A DNA stretch of 15,665 nt from Planctomycetota bacterium (lineage in GTDB: Bacteria; Planctomycetota; Planctomycetia; Gemmatales; Gemmataceae). This document shows, in pieces, positions 7,697 through 14,158 of the stretch (position 1 is the stretch's first letter; each line of letters begins with the position of its first letter). The notes beneath the pieces are model-generated. The model worked only from the letters and a program-made list of their open reading frames with translations. It ran no database searches and was not told where the DNA came from. The stretch covers positions 1 through 15,665 of the forward strand of contig JACQFG010000080.1 in the NCBI GenBank assembly GCA_016200155.1. The letters are read 5' to 3'. Both the position numbers and the translations under genes were made by a program.

Positions 7697-7763
7697 ATTT
7701 AGCCCGCCATTTATGGCGGGCTGGATGGGACTGCGCTTACCCGCCATAAATGGCGGGCTAAAT
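7697..7763. repeat. Inverted repeat, perfect 24-bp arms, between ECF sigma and VIT genes
   Basis: Arm 7697-7720 and arm 7740-7763 are exact reverse complements around a 19-nt spacer. Each arm contains the near-palindrome AGCCCGCCAT-WW-ATGGCGGGCT or most of it. The sigma gene's last codons and its TAG (7760-7758) lie within the element. A second element of the same family is at 8441-8500. It may end or attenuate the sigma transcript before the VIT gene, or allow partial read-through; no U-run follows. Confidence 0.95.
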
Positions 7764-8390
7764 GGGCTGTAGTTGACGCGAAAGCTCCAAGAACGTCACG
7801 CGAAAGGCCTTGCGGGCACGCGTCAGCAGCGATTCGAGCGCCTTCTCGCTGAGCTGCCGACGCTCCGCCATCGCGCGCTGCGCTTTGCCTTGCACGTACT
7901 TCTCTTCCAACAGCTCGCGATAGTGATCGGGCAACTGTGCCATCGTGGCGTTCACCAGGTCGCGCGTCTCCTCGCGCTCCAGCACCTCGTCATTGATCGG
8001 CTCCGTGTCGATGCGTGCGTAAAGGCCGAGCAGGTCGTCGTCGAGGTTGGCCCACAATGCTTGCAGCGACGCCGTCGTCTTCTCGCGCTGCAGGACGCGC
8101 TGAATCTCGTTGCGGGCGAGGCCGGTCAGCCAGGGGAGGATGTTGTTCTTGGCGCGTGCCGGCTCGTAGTTGCCCAGATCGCGCAAGGCGCGCAGCATCG
8201 TCTCCTGAACGACTTCCTCGCACCAGTGCCGATTCTTGGCGACGCGATAGAGGCAGAACCCGTAGAGCGGCTGCAGCGCGTGGGCAACGAGCAGCTTGAC
8301 GGCGGTTTCGTCGCCTTGCAGGGCTTTGCGGCGCCAGGGCTCATCGAAGACGTACTGCAATCCTTGTCCTCCCGGTTGACCAGGACGCAT
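7758..8390 (-). CDS. ECF-type RNA polymerase sigma factor
   Basis: This 210-residue protein directs RNA polymerase to a dedicated set of promoters. Sigma-70 region 2 spans about residues 30-103, with YGFCLYRVAKNRHWCEEVVQ and then ALRDL and WLTGLARNEIQRVLQREK. Region 4 spans about 145-200 (LPDHYRELLEEKYVQGKA and the helix-turn-helix SEKALESLLTRARKAF). The linker between them is short, and there is no region 1 or 3, as expected for an ECF factor. The ATG at 8390 is chosen because the open frame further upstream only translates an inverted repeat; there is no clear Shine-Dalgarno sequence. It is the first gene of the minus-strand cluster with the FecR-VIT protein, a likely regulator of its activity. 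The stop codon lies in the 7697-7763 repeat. Confidence 0.92.
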   Translation of the reverse strand: MRPGQPGGQGLQYVFDEPWRRKALQGDETAVKLLVAHALQPLYGFCLYRVAKNRHWCEEVVQETMLRALRDLGNYEPARAKNNILPWLTGLARNEIQRVLQREKTTASLQALWANLDDDLLGLYARIDTEPINDEVLEREETRDLVNATMAQLPDHYRELLEEKYVQGKAQRAMAERRQLSEKALESLLTRARKAFRVTFLELSRQLQPI

Positions 8391-8412
8391 CTCGGAAGAG
8401 TATGTGAGGGGA

Positions 8413-8430
8413 CGCGAAGAATCCTTCGCG
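8413..8430. promoter_or_regulatory. Hairpin or operator-like dyad in the ECF sigma leader
   Basis: CGCGAAG (8413-8419) and CTTCGCG (8424-8430) form a perfect 7-bp dyad with a 4-nt loop, 22 nt upstream of the sigma start codon. On the minus strand the T-run precedes the stem, so it is not a terminator for that transcript. A regulator site or leader hairpin is possible; no function can be assigned. Confidence 0.3.
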
Positions 8431-8440
8431 AAAAAGAAAC

Positions 8441-8500
8441 ATATAGCCCGCCATTTATGGCGGGTCAGCGGTGACCCCCGCCATGAATGGCGGGCTATAT
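8441..8500. repeat. Inverted repeat, second copy of the AGCCCGCCAT family
   Basis: Arms 8441-8464 and 8477-8500 are reverse complements with one mismatch around a 12-nt spacer. They share the AGCCCGCCAT...ATGGCGGGCT core with the element at 7697-7763. It lies 20 nt beyond the stop of the cytochrome gene and upstream of the ECF sigma gene, so the two copies bracket the sigma gene. Confidence 0.95.
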
Positions 8501-8520
8501 GACGATCGCAACGCGGCAAG

Positions 8521-10581
8521 TCAATTGAGATCCGTCTTGAGATACTCCAGCAAATCGCGGCGTTCGGTGTCGGACAGGGCACCGTATTCGTGGCCGGTGT
8601 TGTGGTTACCTTCGACCTTGGTGTCGTAATTGTTCTGGCGACCCGAAGGCGGGGTGGAGATGTAGCCGAGCTTGTGGGCGTCGAACTCGCGGTTGCCGAC
8701 GAAGAATTCCTTGGGCCGATCCTTGGCGGGCTTGAGGAGATCGTCGATGGTCGGGACGGAGCCGTTGTGGAGGAACGGTCCGGTGGCCCAGACGCCGTCG
8801 AGCGGGCGGGCCGAATATTTGCCGGGGCCGCGCCAGACGACGGTCACCACCGGACTGCCGGGGATTGGGGCACGCGAGAATTTTTCGATCTCCTCCTTGG
8901 TGACGTTGTTGTCCTCGTAGGCCTTCTTGGAGATCTTGTCCATAGCGTCGCCGATCGCGTCGTAGAACATCTTGCCGTCGGGCAGTTTCTCGGCGAACAT
9001 CTTGGCGCGGAGCGGATCGGTGCCGAGCTTGTCGAGGTCAAAGGTCACGTCCTTGAATTTTTCGCCGTCGCCGGGGGTCTTGTGGCAAGCGACGCAATGC
9101 TTGTCGAAGTGCACTTTGCCGCGCTTGGCGCTTTCGGTGTCGATGTTGCCGAGGATGTCTTCGGGCCAGACGGCGGGCTTGAGCTTGGTGGCGAGTTCTT
9201 CGAGTCGATAGAGGTTGCGGGGATGCAGCGAGGAGGCGAGGGTTTTCGGGTCGTGGACGGCGCCGACGCCGAGGGCCTGGCCGCAGTTGCGCTGCAGGAA
9301 GGTGGTGGTGTTGTTGTCGTAGTGGAACCAGTCGATGCGATAGAGGCCCCAGATGAAGGGATAGCTGACCGGGTTGACGGGCTTGTAGCCGTCCTCGAAC
9401 AGGAAGGCGCGTGCGGAGCCGAAGGCATCGACGCGGCCGGCGCCCCACTCGGTGCGCTTGTCGGTGCCGACGCCGCCGAGCTTCTTGAGGAAGACGGCAC
9501 GGGCGCGCAGGAGGCGGACGCCGATGTAGATCTCCTCGAACGTGTGCACGAGGGTGCTTTCGTGCTCGGTCTTGTCGACCAGCGCTTCGAGCTTGCTCTT
9601 CAGCGACGAGTTGTCGAGGAGCGTCTTGAACTTGCTGTTATCGAACTTCCCCAGCATGCGCGTCCGCAGCTGGGAGGCGTCCTTGTTGGCATCCTTGAGC
9701 AGCTCCGGGAGTTCGAGCTTGTCGTTCTTGGCATCCTCGACGACCTTCTTGATGACGGGAACGAGGGCTTCGATCAGGACCTTTTCGCTCTTGTCGGCCA
9801 TGGAACGAAAGATGCGCTGGGCGGCCGAGCGGACCGCGGGGCGGGCGGCCTTCTTCTGATCGGCGCGTTCCTCCTTGAGCCTGCTGATGAAGGCGAGCAG
9901 CTTGTCGGAATCCTCGATGGTGGCGAAGGAGGACTCGATCAGGCTGGCGAAGAAAGTGCGCGTGTCGAGCATGTTGGGGGCGCCGTCGATGCGGATGCGC
10001 TTGCCCTGGTAGGTCATTTCACCGACATGGCAGGCGGCGCAGTTCAGGCCGATCATCTTGCCCAGCGGCTCCAGGCCGCGCGTCGGGGCGGAGGTCAGGC
10101 CGACCGGCAGCCCGTCCTTGTTGTTCGGGTCCCAGTCGCGCAGGAAGCCCATGCCGTAGAGGTCGTTGATATAAGGGTTCTTGGTCTGGCTGTTCTCCAG
10201 GGCCCGCAGCCAGTCGAGCGGGAACACCTCGCTGCCTTCTTCCAGGTGATAAAACTCTTCGCGCTCGGCATCGGACAGGCCGTTGGGCATGAAATAGGGC
10301 CTCGTTTCCTGATCGCCGGCGGCCTGGCGATAGCTCAGCGTCCTGCCGACGTTCTTGACCGATTCGTCGATGTTGGCCACCTGATGATGGATGTCGATAA
10401 CCCGGGTGGTCATGAACACCGTCAGGCCCAGAACGGCCAGCAGGACGACCAGAATGGTCGGCGTCAGCATCCAGGTCAGCCGGCGCCGGATCGCCGAGAG
10501 TTCCGCCGTCGTCTGGGCCCGGAAGTCGTTCATGAACTCGGCTTGTTTCTGCGGATCGGTGCTCCATTGGGGCTCTGACAT
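8521..10581 (-). CDS. Membrane-anchored di-heme c-type cytochrome, RoxA/cytochrome c peroxidase-like
   Basis: This 686-residue protein probably carries out heme-based oxidation outside the cytoplasmic membrane. It has one N-terminal membrane helix (about 40-57) and two heme c sites, CAACH (181-185) and CVACH (496-500). FYHLEEGSEVFPLDWLRALE-type residues (110-129) and RNCGQALGVGA (431-441) resemble the RoxA-like di-heme group. WATGPFLHNGSVPTIDDLL (598-616) is the usual C-terminal signature of peroxidase/MauG-type di-heme proteins. A Lys/Leu-rich helical stretch of about 145 residues (225-370) separates the two heme domains. The ATG at 10581 is chosen because AAGGG (10588-10592) lies 6 nt upstream. 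A promoter candidate is at 10630-10658. The substrate is unknown; rubber cleavage is not implied. Confidence 0.9.
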   Translation of the reverse strand: MSEPQWSTDPQKQAEFMNDFRAQTTAELSAIRRRLTWMLTPTILVVLLAVLGLTVFMTTRVIDIHHQVANIDESVKNVGRTLSYRQAAGDQETRPYFMPNGLSDAEREEFYHLEEGSEVFPLDWLRALENSQTKNPYINDLYGMGFLRDWDPNNKDGLPVGLTSAPTRGLEPLGKMIGLNCAACHVGEMTYQGKRIRIDGAPNMLDTRTFFASLIESSFATIEDSDKLLAFISRLKEERADQKKAARPAVRSAAQRIFRSMADKSEKVLIEALVPVIKKVVEDAKNDKLELPELLKDANKDASQLRTRMLGKFDNSKFKTLLDNSSLKSKLEALVDKTEHESTLVHTFEEIYIGVRLLRARAVFLKKLGGVGTDKRTEWGAGRVDAFGSARAFLFEDGYKPVNPVSYPFIWGLYRIDWFHYDNNTTTFLQRNCGQALGVGAVHDPKTLASSLHPRNLYRLEELATKLKPAVWPEDILGNIDTESAKRGKVHFDKHCVACHKTPGDGEKFKDVTFDLDKLGTDPLRAKMFAEKLPDGKMFYDAIGDAMDKISKKAYEDNNVTKEEIEKFSRAPIPGSPVVTVVWRGPGKYSARPLDGVWATGPFLHNGSVPTIDDLLKPAKDRPKEFFVGNREFDAHKLGYISTPPSGRQNNYDTKVEGNHNTGHEYGALSDTERRDLLEYLKTDLN

Positions 10582-10892
10582 GGTCGTCCCTTCTGAAAAA
10601 AGACATGGGGATTGCGGCAACTCGCCCCGATCATAGCCACGCGCACAGCCGAATGCAAGGCGCTGGAGGAAAATACTTATCCCGGCATGAGGGAGAAGCT
10701 GACCGAGGCTGGCAGCTTGTCCCTACGACGATTATTCCCGAAGCATCGCGTGGCGAAACGGTGCGCTCTGTGCCGGCTTTGTCGCGTGCATGTCGCCGGC
10801 TTGAGCCGTTGAAAGCGGGAAATCCGCGTGCGCCGCGCGAGTAAAGCGCATAATGGAGGGAATGCCCCTTCACCTACCGGGAGACGGGATCC
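10582..10892. other. Divergent intergenic region
   Basis: This 311-nt gap lies between the divergent cytochrome and YiiX-like genes. It holds a good promoter candidate for the cytochrome gene (10630-10658, minus). For the plus-strand gene there is only a CATAAT hexamer at 10849-10854, with no convincing -35 at normal spacing. I see no RNA gene and no inverted repeat of the kind found elsewhere in the window. Confidence 0.6.
10630..10658 (-). promoter_or_regulatory. Candidate sigma-70 promoter of the cytochrome gene
   Basis: On the minus strand TTGCAT (10658-10653) and TATGAT (10635-10630) are 17 nt apart. The -10 matches the consensus at five of six positions and the -35 at three. Transcription would start near 10623, leaving a leader of about 40 nt before the ATG at 10581. 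Confidence 0.45.
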
Positions 10893-11657
10893 GTGCGACA
10901 TCTGGTCATTGCGATCGGCCTCGCGACGTGCGGCGCCGCTGCCAGCGCCCAGCCGGGCGACCGCGCCATCGACTCCTATCTCTACGAACCGTCCTACGGC
11001 ATGGATTGCGTGCTGCGCGGCAAACCGGTCCCCTACCTGCCGCAGCCCGGCGATGTGATGCTCGCAACTGACAAGAATCTCTTTTGGAAGGTCACGCACG
11101 ACCTGGCCCTGGCGTTCGAGCCGCACGGCTCGGCGATCGTGGTGGCGCGGAGCGATGGCCGGCTGGCGATCCTTGAGGCGGGGCCGAACGACACGATGCG
11201 CTGCAGCATGGTGGACATGCTGCCGCACCTCAAGGAATATGCCGACAAGGGCCCGGTGTGGATTCGCAAGCGCAAGACGCCGTTAACGGCAGAGCAGTCG
11301 GCCTGCTTGACCGCATTTGCCGAGCGTCAGGACGGGAAGATCTTCGCCCTGCAACGGCTGGGCCTGCAGCTGACGCCGTTTCGTCCGCGCGGCCCCTTGC
11401 GCACCGTCGTACTCGGGAAGCCGCGCGGCGATATCAAGAGCTACTACTGCTCGGAGCTGGTGCTGGAGGCATGCGTCGCAGCCGGGCTGGTGAACCCGAA
11501 GACCACGAGGCCGGGCGCGACCTATCCGCACGATCTGTTCTTCGATCGCAGCTTCAACCCGTACATCAACCGGCATCGCCCGCTGGAGTGCGACTGGCAC
11601 CCGCCGGCGCGCTGGGTCGATTCCATTGCAGATTGCAAATTGCAGATTGCAAATTGA
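10893..11657 (+). CDS. Secreted YiiX/DUF830-type NlpC-P60-superfamily protein
   Basis: This 254-residue protein has a signal peptide (MRHLVIAIGLATCGAAASA, cut near residue 19) and so acts outside the cytoplasm. The layout fits the permuted papain-like fold of the YiiX group: QPGDVMLATD (51-60), a His in PHGSAIVV (His78), an acidic residue in ILEAG (Glu95), and a late Cys in YYCSELV (Cys186). The family is linked to amide or ester hydrolysis; the substrate here is unknown. The start is a GTG at 10893, with GGGAG (10879-10883) 9 nt upstream. The last residues, IADCKLQIAN, are translated from the CAATCTG/CAATTTG repeat, which also supplies the stop codon, so the native C-terminus was probably different. 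It is convergent with the FHA-STAS gene. Confidence 0.82.
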   Translation: MRHLVIAIGLATCGAAASAQPGDRAIDSYLYEPSYGMDCVLRGKPVPYLPQPGDVMLATDKNLFWKVTHDLALAFEPHGSAIVVARSDGRLAILEAGPNDTMRCSMVDMLPHLKEYADKGPVWIRKRKTPLTAEQSACLTAFAERQDGKIFALQRLGLQLTPFRPRGPLRTVVLGKPRGDIKSYYCSELVLEACVAAGLVNPKTTRPGATYPHDLFFDRSFNPYINRHRPLECDWHPPARWVDSIADCKLQIAN

Positions 11658-11710
11658 ATACAAGCGCCGACCGCATTTCAATCTGCAATTTGCAATCTGC
11701 AATTTGCAAT
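11625..11710. repeat. Inverted pair of heptamer arrays (CAATCTG/CAATTTG)
   Basis: 11625-11658 and 11677-11710 are inverted arrays of alternating 7-mers, CAATTTG and CAATCTG. They align over 34 nt with four mismatches, or without mismatch over a shorter length when shifted by one unit. The first array lies inside the 3' end of the YiiX-like gene and contains its TGA. The second ends 4 nt before the TAA of the convergent FHA-STAS gene. A bidirectional transcript end is likely. Confidence 0.93.
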
Positions 11711-11714
11711 TCCC

Positions 11715-12512
11715 TTACCAACTTCCGCGCAGCGCGACGGCCTTGTCCTTGAAGATCGGCACCTTCTCGACGCGCAGAATCGCCATGCCCGATTCCAGTT
11801 CGGGGCGAATTCGGCAAAACGCCATCGTGCTGCCCCACGGTCGCAGCCAGCGGTTGAAGTCGGTTAGCATCATTACTGCTTTCGATGACATGCGGCGCAC
11901 GTTCTTCAAGTCAAGAAGGACGCGCAGGTCGCGCTTGTTGAGGTTGTCGCACAGCTCCTTCTTGATCATGGCGATCTCGGATTCATCGATGAGCATCGCG
12001 TCGTTGAAGCGAATAATGGTCACGCCATGGTCCACGCTGATGCGCAGCCGACCCTTGACTTCCCCCTTCATGGCGTTGAGCTGATTGAAGATCGACTGGG
12101 CAGCGTTGGCGGCGGATTTGTACTTCGTCGACAGAAAGTCCTCGTCGAGTTCCGTCTCCTTTTGCTCGTCGAGGCACTGGTTGGCCCACTCCTCCATGTC
12201 TTCCTGAGCGATCGGACGTTCGCGGAACTGAACCATCAACTCCAGCCGGCTGACGGTGACGCGATCGCCCGAGTGGAGAGGCCATTCGGCGCCGGGCGGA
12301 ATGGCGGAGCCGTTGACGAGCGTGAACTGCCCGCTGTCCATGTCGCGGACGAAGACCTTCTTGCTGCGCGTGACGAAGGCGCACTGCTTCGGCTGCAGGC
12401 TGCGCTTGCGCAGCTGGCATTCCTTGTCAGAGCCGATCAGGAAAAGATCGACCTTGACTTCGATCGGCAGTCCCTGCTTGCTTCCCTTGGCCACGATCAG
12501 GTAGAACTTCAT
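11715..12512 (-). CDS. FHA-STAS two-domain regulatory protein
   Basis: This 265-residue soluble protein has an N-terminal FHA-like domain (about 1-97) and a C-terminal STAS domain (about 155-262), joined by an acidic helical linker (100-150). The FHA part keeps LIGSDKECQLRKRSLQPKQCA and an NG turn (68-69), but the usual Gly-Arg is Gly-Ser (27-28) and the usual His of SxxH is not present, so phosphothreonine binding is doubtful. The STAS part has VLLDLKNVRRMSSKAV, with Ser209 and Ser210 where anti-sigma-factor antagonists carry their phosphorylated serine. It lies downstream of a sigma-70 gene on the same strand, which suggests a role in partner-switching control; this is inferred. The ATG at 12512 has AGGAG (12524-12520) at a 7-nt spacing. 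The leader carries a heptamer array. Confidence 0.88.
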   Translation of the reverse strand: MKFYLIVAKGSKQGLPIEVKVDLFLIGSDKECQLRKRSLQPKQCAFVTRSKKVFVRDMDSGQFTLVNGSAIPPGAEWPLHSGDRVTVSRLELMVQFRERPIAQEDMEEWANQCLDEQKETELDEDFLSTKYKSAANAAQSIFNQLNAMKGEVKGRLRISVDHGVTIIRFNDAMLIDESEIAMIKKELCDNLNKRDLRVLLDLKNVRRMSSKAVMMLTDFNRWLRPWGSTMAFCRIRPELESGMAILRVEKVPIFKDKAVALRGSW

Positions 12513-12528
12513 CGAACCGCTCCTGCAT

Positions 12529-12626
12529 CAGTCGGCAGTCGGCAGTGGGCAGTGGGCAGTGGGCAGTGGGCAGTCGGCAGTTGGCAGTGGGCAATCGGCA
12601 GTAAACAGAGGGCAGTGAGCAGTGGG
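12529..12626. repeat. Tandem heptamer array, 14 units of CAGTGGG type
   Basis: Fourteen consecutive 7-nt units, CAGTSGG with variants such as CAGTTGG, CAATCGG and CAGTAAA, run without spacers. The first units are the most uniform; degeneration increases to the right. It resembles the short tandemly repeated heptamers (STRR) described from cyanobacteria. It lies in the leader region of the FHA-STAS gene. An inverted shorter array is at 12749-12784. Confidence 0.95.
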
Positions 12627-12694
12627 CGGTCCGCTGCGGCAGTGGCCAATTGCACATCTGCGCGCGAGGGCGATTCGTTCGCTAGAAATCGTTT

Positions 12695-12722
12695 ACCGTA
12701 TCTTATGGAGAAAGCCTGACAA
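12695..12722 (-). promoter_or_regulatory. Weak candidate promoter of the FHA-STAS gene
   Basis: On the minus strand TTGTCA (12722-12717) is followed after 16 nt by TACGGT (12700-12695). The -35 is good (five of six) but the -10 is poor (three of six). If used, the leader of about 175 nt would contain the whole heptamer array. Confidence 0.25.
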
Positions 12723-12748
12723 TGAAAGGACATGGGCGAACCCGCGCA

Positions 12749-12784
12749 TGCCGACTGCCAACTGGCAACTGCCTACTGCCTATT
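12749..12784. repeat. Inverted heptamer copies at the sigma-70 stop codon
   Basis: Four to five degenerate 7-mers (CTGCCTA, CTGCCAA type) in the opposite orientation to the array at 12529-12626. The TAG of the sigma-70 gene (12782-12780) is the TAG of the first TAGGCAG unit on the minus strand. The internal TGCCA-AC-TGGCA can also form a small hairpin. Confidence 0.85.
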
Positions 12785-13619
12785 CCCCGTGCATGCTCTC
12801 GCTGAGCTTGGCGAGCGCCTCGCTCTCGATTTGGCGGACGCGCTCGCGGGTCAGGCCCAGCGATTCGCCGATCTCCTTGAGCGTCTTGGGATCTTCTCCC
12901 TCGATCAGGCCGAAACGCATGCGCAGCACCGTGGCCTCGCGCGGGTCCATCTTGTCGAGCAGTTCCAGCACGTGCTTGAGATCGTCGGCCTCGACCATTT
13001 CCAGGTCGGGCGATTTCGAGTTGCCGTCCATCACCATTTCGTCGAGCGACCAGCCGACTTCGGGCTGATCGGTCTGCGGGGCGGCATTGTAGACGCGGAT
13101 CGCCTTCTTGATGATCGCCAGCTTCTTCTTGGGCAGGTTCAAACTCTTGGCGACTTCTTCATGCGTGGGCGGCCGGCCCAGCTCGTCTTGCAGTTTCGAG
13201 GTGGCGCGCCGCCATTTCGCCAGCAACTCGACCATGTAGGCCGGGATGCGGATGGTCTTGGCGGTGTTGACGAGGGCGCGCTTGATCGACTGCTTGATCC
13301 AGTAGCTGGCGTAGGTGGAAAAGCGCGTGTTCATGCGCGGGTCGAAGCCCTCGACGGCGCGCAAGAGGCCGAGATTGCCTTCTTCTATGAGGTCCTGCAG
13401 GCCGAGGCCTTTGCCGGTGTAGCTGCGAGCGATGTTGACGACGAGGCGGAGGTTGGCGCGGACCATGCGATCGCGGGCTTCGCTGTCGCCTTCCTCGATC
13501 TTGTGAGCGAGTTCCTTCTCCTCATCCGCGGAAAGGAGGGAGGTCTCGTTGATCTCGCGCAGGTAGGTTTCCAGCGGCGACTGGACGGAGAGTCCGCGCT
13601 GCCGTCGTGGTCGAGTCAT
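12780..13619 (-). CDS. RNA polymerase sigma-70 family factor lacking region 1.1 (group 2-like)
   Basis: This 279-residue protein has region 1.2 (about 14-46, SPLETYLREINETSLLSADEE), region 2 (about 50-122, RMVRANLRLVVNIARSY, DLIEEGNLGLLRAVEGFD, STYASYWIKQSIKRA), region 3 (127-205) and region 4 (214-275), with the helix-turn-helix TLKEIGESLGLTRERVRQIE at 246-265. All core and -10/-35 recognition motifs are intact, but there is no region 1.1 and the protein is far shorter than a typical RpoD. It is therefore probably an alternative, group 2-like factor, although some phyla have short primary factors. The ATG at 13619 has no strong Shine-Dalgarno sequence. A promoter candidate is at 13691-13719. 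Its stop codon lies in a heptamer repeat, and the FHA-STAS gene follows on the same strand. Confidence 0.93.
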   Translation of the reverse strand: MTRPRRQRGLSVQSPLETYLREINETSLLSADEEKELAHKIEEGDSEARDRMVRANLRLVVNIARSYTGKGLGLQDLIEEGNLGLLRAVEGFDPRMNTRFSTYASYWIKQSIKRALVNTAKTIRIPAYMVELLAKWRRATSKLQDELGRPPTHEEVAKSLNLPKKKLAIIKKAIRVYNAAPQTDQPEVGWSLDEMVMDGNSKSPDLEMVEADDLKHVLELLDKMDPREATVLRMRFGLIEGEDPKTLKEIGESLGLTRERVRQIESEALAKLSESMHGE

Positions 13620-13690
13620 GAGGTTGTTCCAAGGCAGTAAACTGGTCCGAGATTCTGCCGCGCGTCGCCGCGCTTCCCTTGCCGACTACC

Positions 13691-13719
13691 ATTGTAGGCC
13701 GACCGAAACGCGCGTGCAA
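13691..13719 (-). promoter_or_regulatory. Candidate sigma-70 promoter of the sigma-70 gene
   Basis: On the minus strand TTGCAC (13719-13714) and TACAAT (13696-13691) are 17 nt apart. The -10 matches at five of six positions. Transcription would begin near 13683, giving a leader of about 64 nt. The TTGCA -35 is shared with the cytochrome promoter candidate. Confidence 0.45.
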
Positions 13720-14031
13720 TTCGCAAATCTTGCCTGGCTTGCCTGTTTTTCCAGACAGTTCACGTTGCGATACCAATCGACCGCGCGAACGGGAGAAATC
13801 CTTACTCACCGGCTGCAATGGAAGGATCGGAGAATGCCCTGCATTGCTCCTGGATCATCTATCGACGGGGCACGGGTGGTTCTCGACAACCGCGTGCCGG
13901 AGATGACCAATCGCCTGAATGGAATAGCGATCCAGGCTGCGCAAGCCATATTATCAAAGAAAAGCCCTGCGCCAACAGGACAGGCACGATTGTTACAGCC
14001 GGCACAACCGATTGCCGATTTCAGAATCGGC

Positions 14032-14088
14032 ACCGTAGGCCTCACGCTCCGCGTGAGGAATCCTCACGCGGAGCGTGAGGTCTACGGT
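14032..14088. repeat. Inverted repeat, 27-nt arms, each arm a hairpin
   Basis: Arms 14032-14058 and 14062-14088 are reverse complements with one mismatch (14081) around a 3-nt loop. Each arm contains the hairpin CCTCACGC-TCC-GCGTGAGG or its complement. The element lies just upstream of the acyltransferase promoter candidate and would insulate it from upstream transcription. Confidence 0.95.
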
Positions 14089-14097
14089 CATCTCGCC

Positions 14098-14127
14098 TTG
14101 ACAGGTTACCCGCGCTTTCACGATGAT
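14098..14127 (+). promoter_or_regulatory. Candidate promoter of the acyltransferase gene
   Basis: A perfect TTGACA (14098-14103) is followed after 18 nt by GATGAT (14122-14127), which matches the -10 consensus at four of six positions. Transcription would start near 14134, 13 nt before the AAGGAG ribosome binding site. Confidence 0.45.
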
Positions 14128-14158
14128 ACGCTGCCCCGTGTTGCCGAAGGAGTGGCTC

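Larger units (their letters stand above)
13620..14158. other. Divergent intergenic region
   Basis: This 539-nt gap lies between the sigma-70 gene and the acyltransferase gene. It holds a promoter candidate for each (13691-13719, minus; 14098-14127, plus), a 7-bp hairpin at 14014-14031 (GCCGATT, TCAG, AATCGGC), and the inverted repeat at 14032-14088. The stretch 13740-14010 shows no feature I can support; the frames open across it have no family resemblance. Confidence 0.6.

Noticed and set aside
7679..7747. Longer N-terminus for the VIT protein
   Set aside because: The extra residues are translated from the inverted repeat (AINGGLN), and the ATG at 7678 starts family-like sequence.
8391..8582. 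Longer N-terminus for the ECF sigma factor
   Set aside because: It would translate the repeat at 8441-8500 and overlap the 3' end of the cytochrome gene. Sigma homology starts only after residue 20 of the shorter form.
8590..10578. Long plus-strand open frame opposite the cytochrome gene
   Set aside because: It is antisense to a gene with two CxxCH motifs and clear family signatures. Its composition (Gly/Val/Asp-rich) is that of a shadow frame in high-GC DNA.
8521..10581. Specific assignment as rubber oxygenase RoxA
   Set aside because: Only family-level motifs are visible. RoxA-like proteins are diverse, this one carries a membrane anchor and a long insert, and nothing nearby points to rubber degradation.
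12529..12626. CRISPR array
   Set aside because: The unit is 7 nt with no spacers, and no cas gene is present.
13740..14010. tRNA or small RNA gene
   Set aside because: No cloverleaf, TTCGA-type arm or terminator-like structure could be found by eye.
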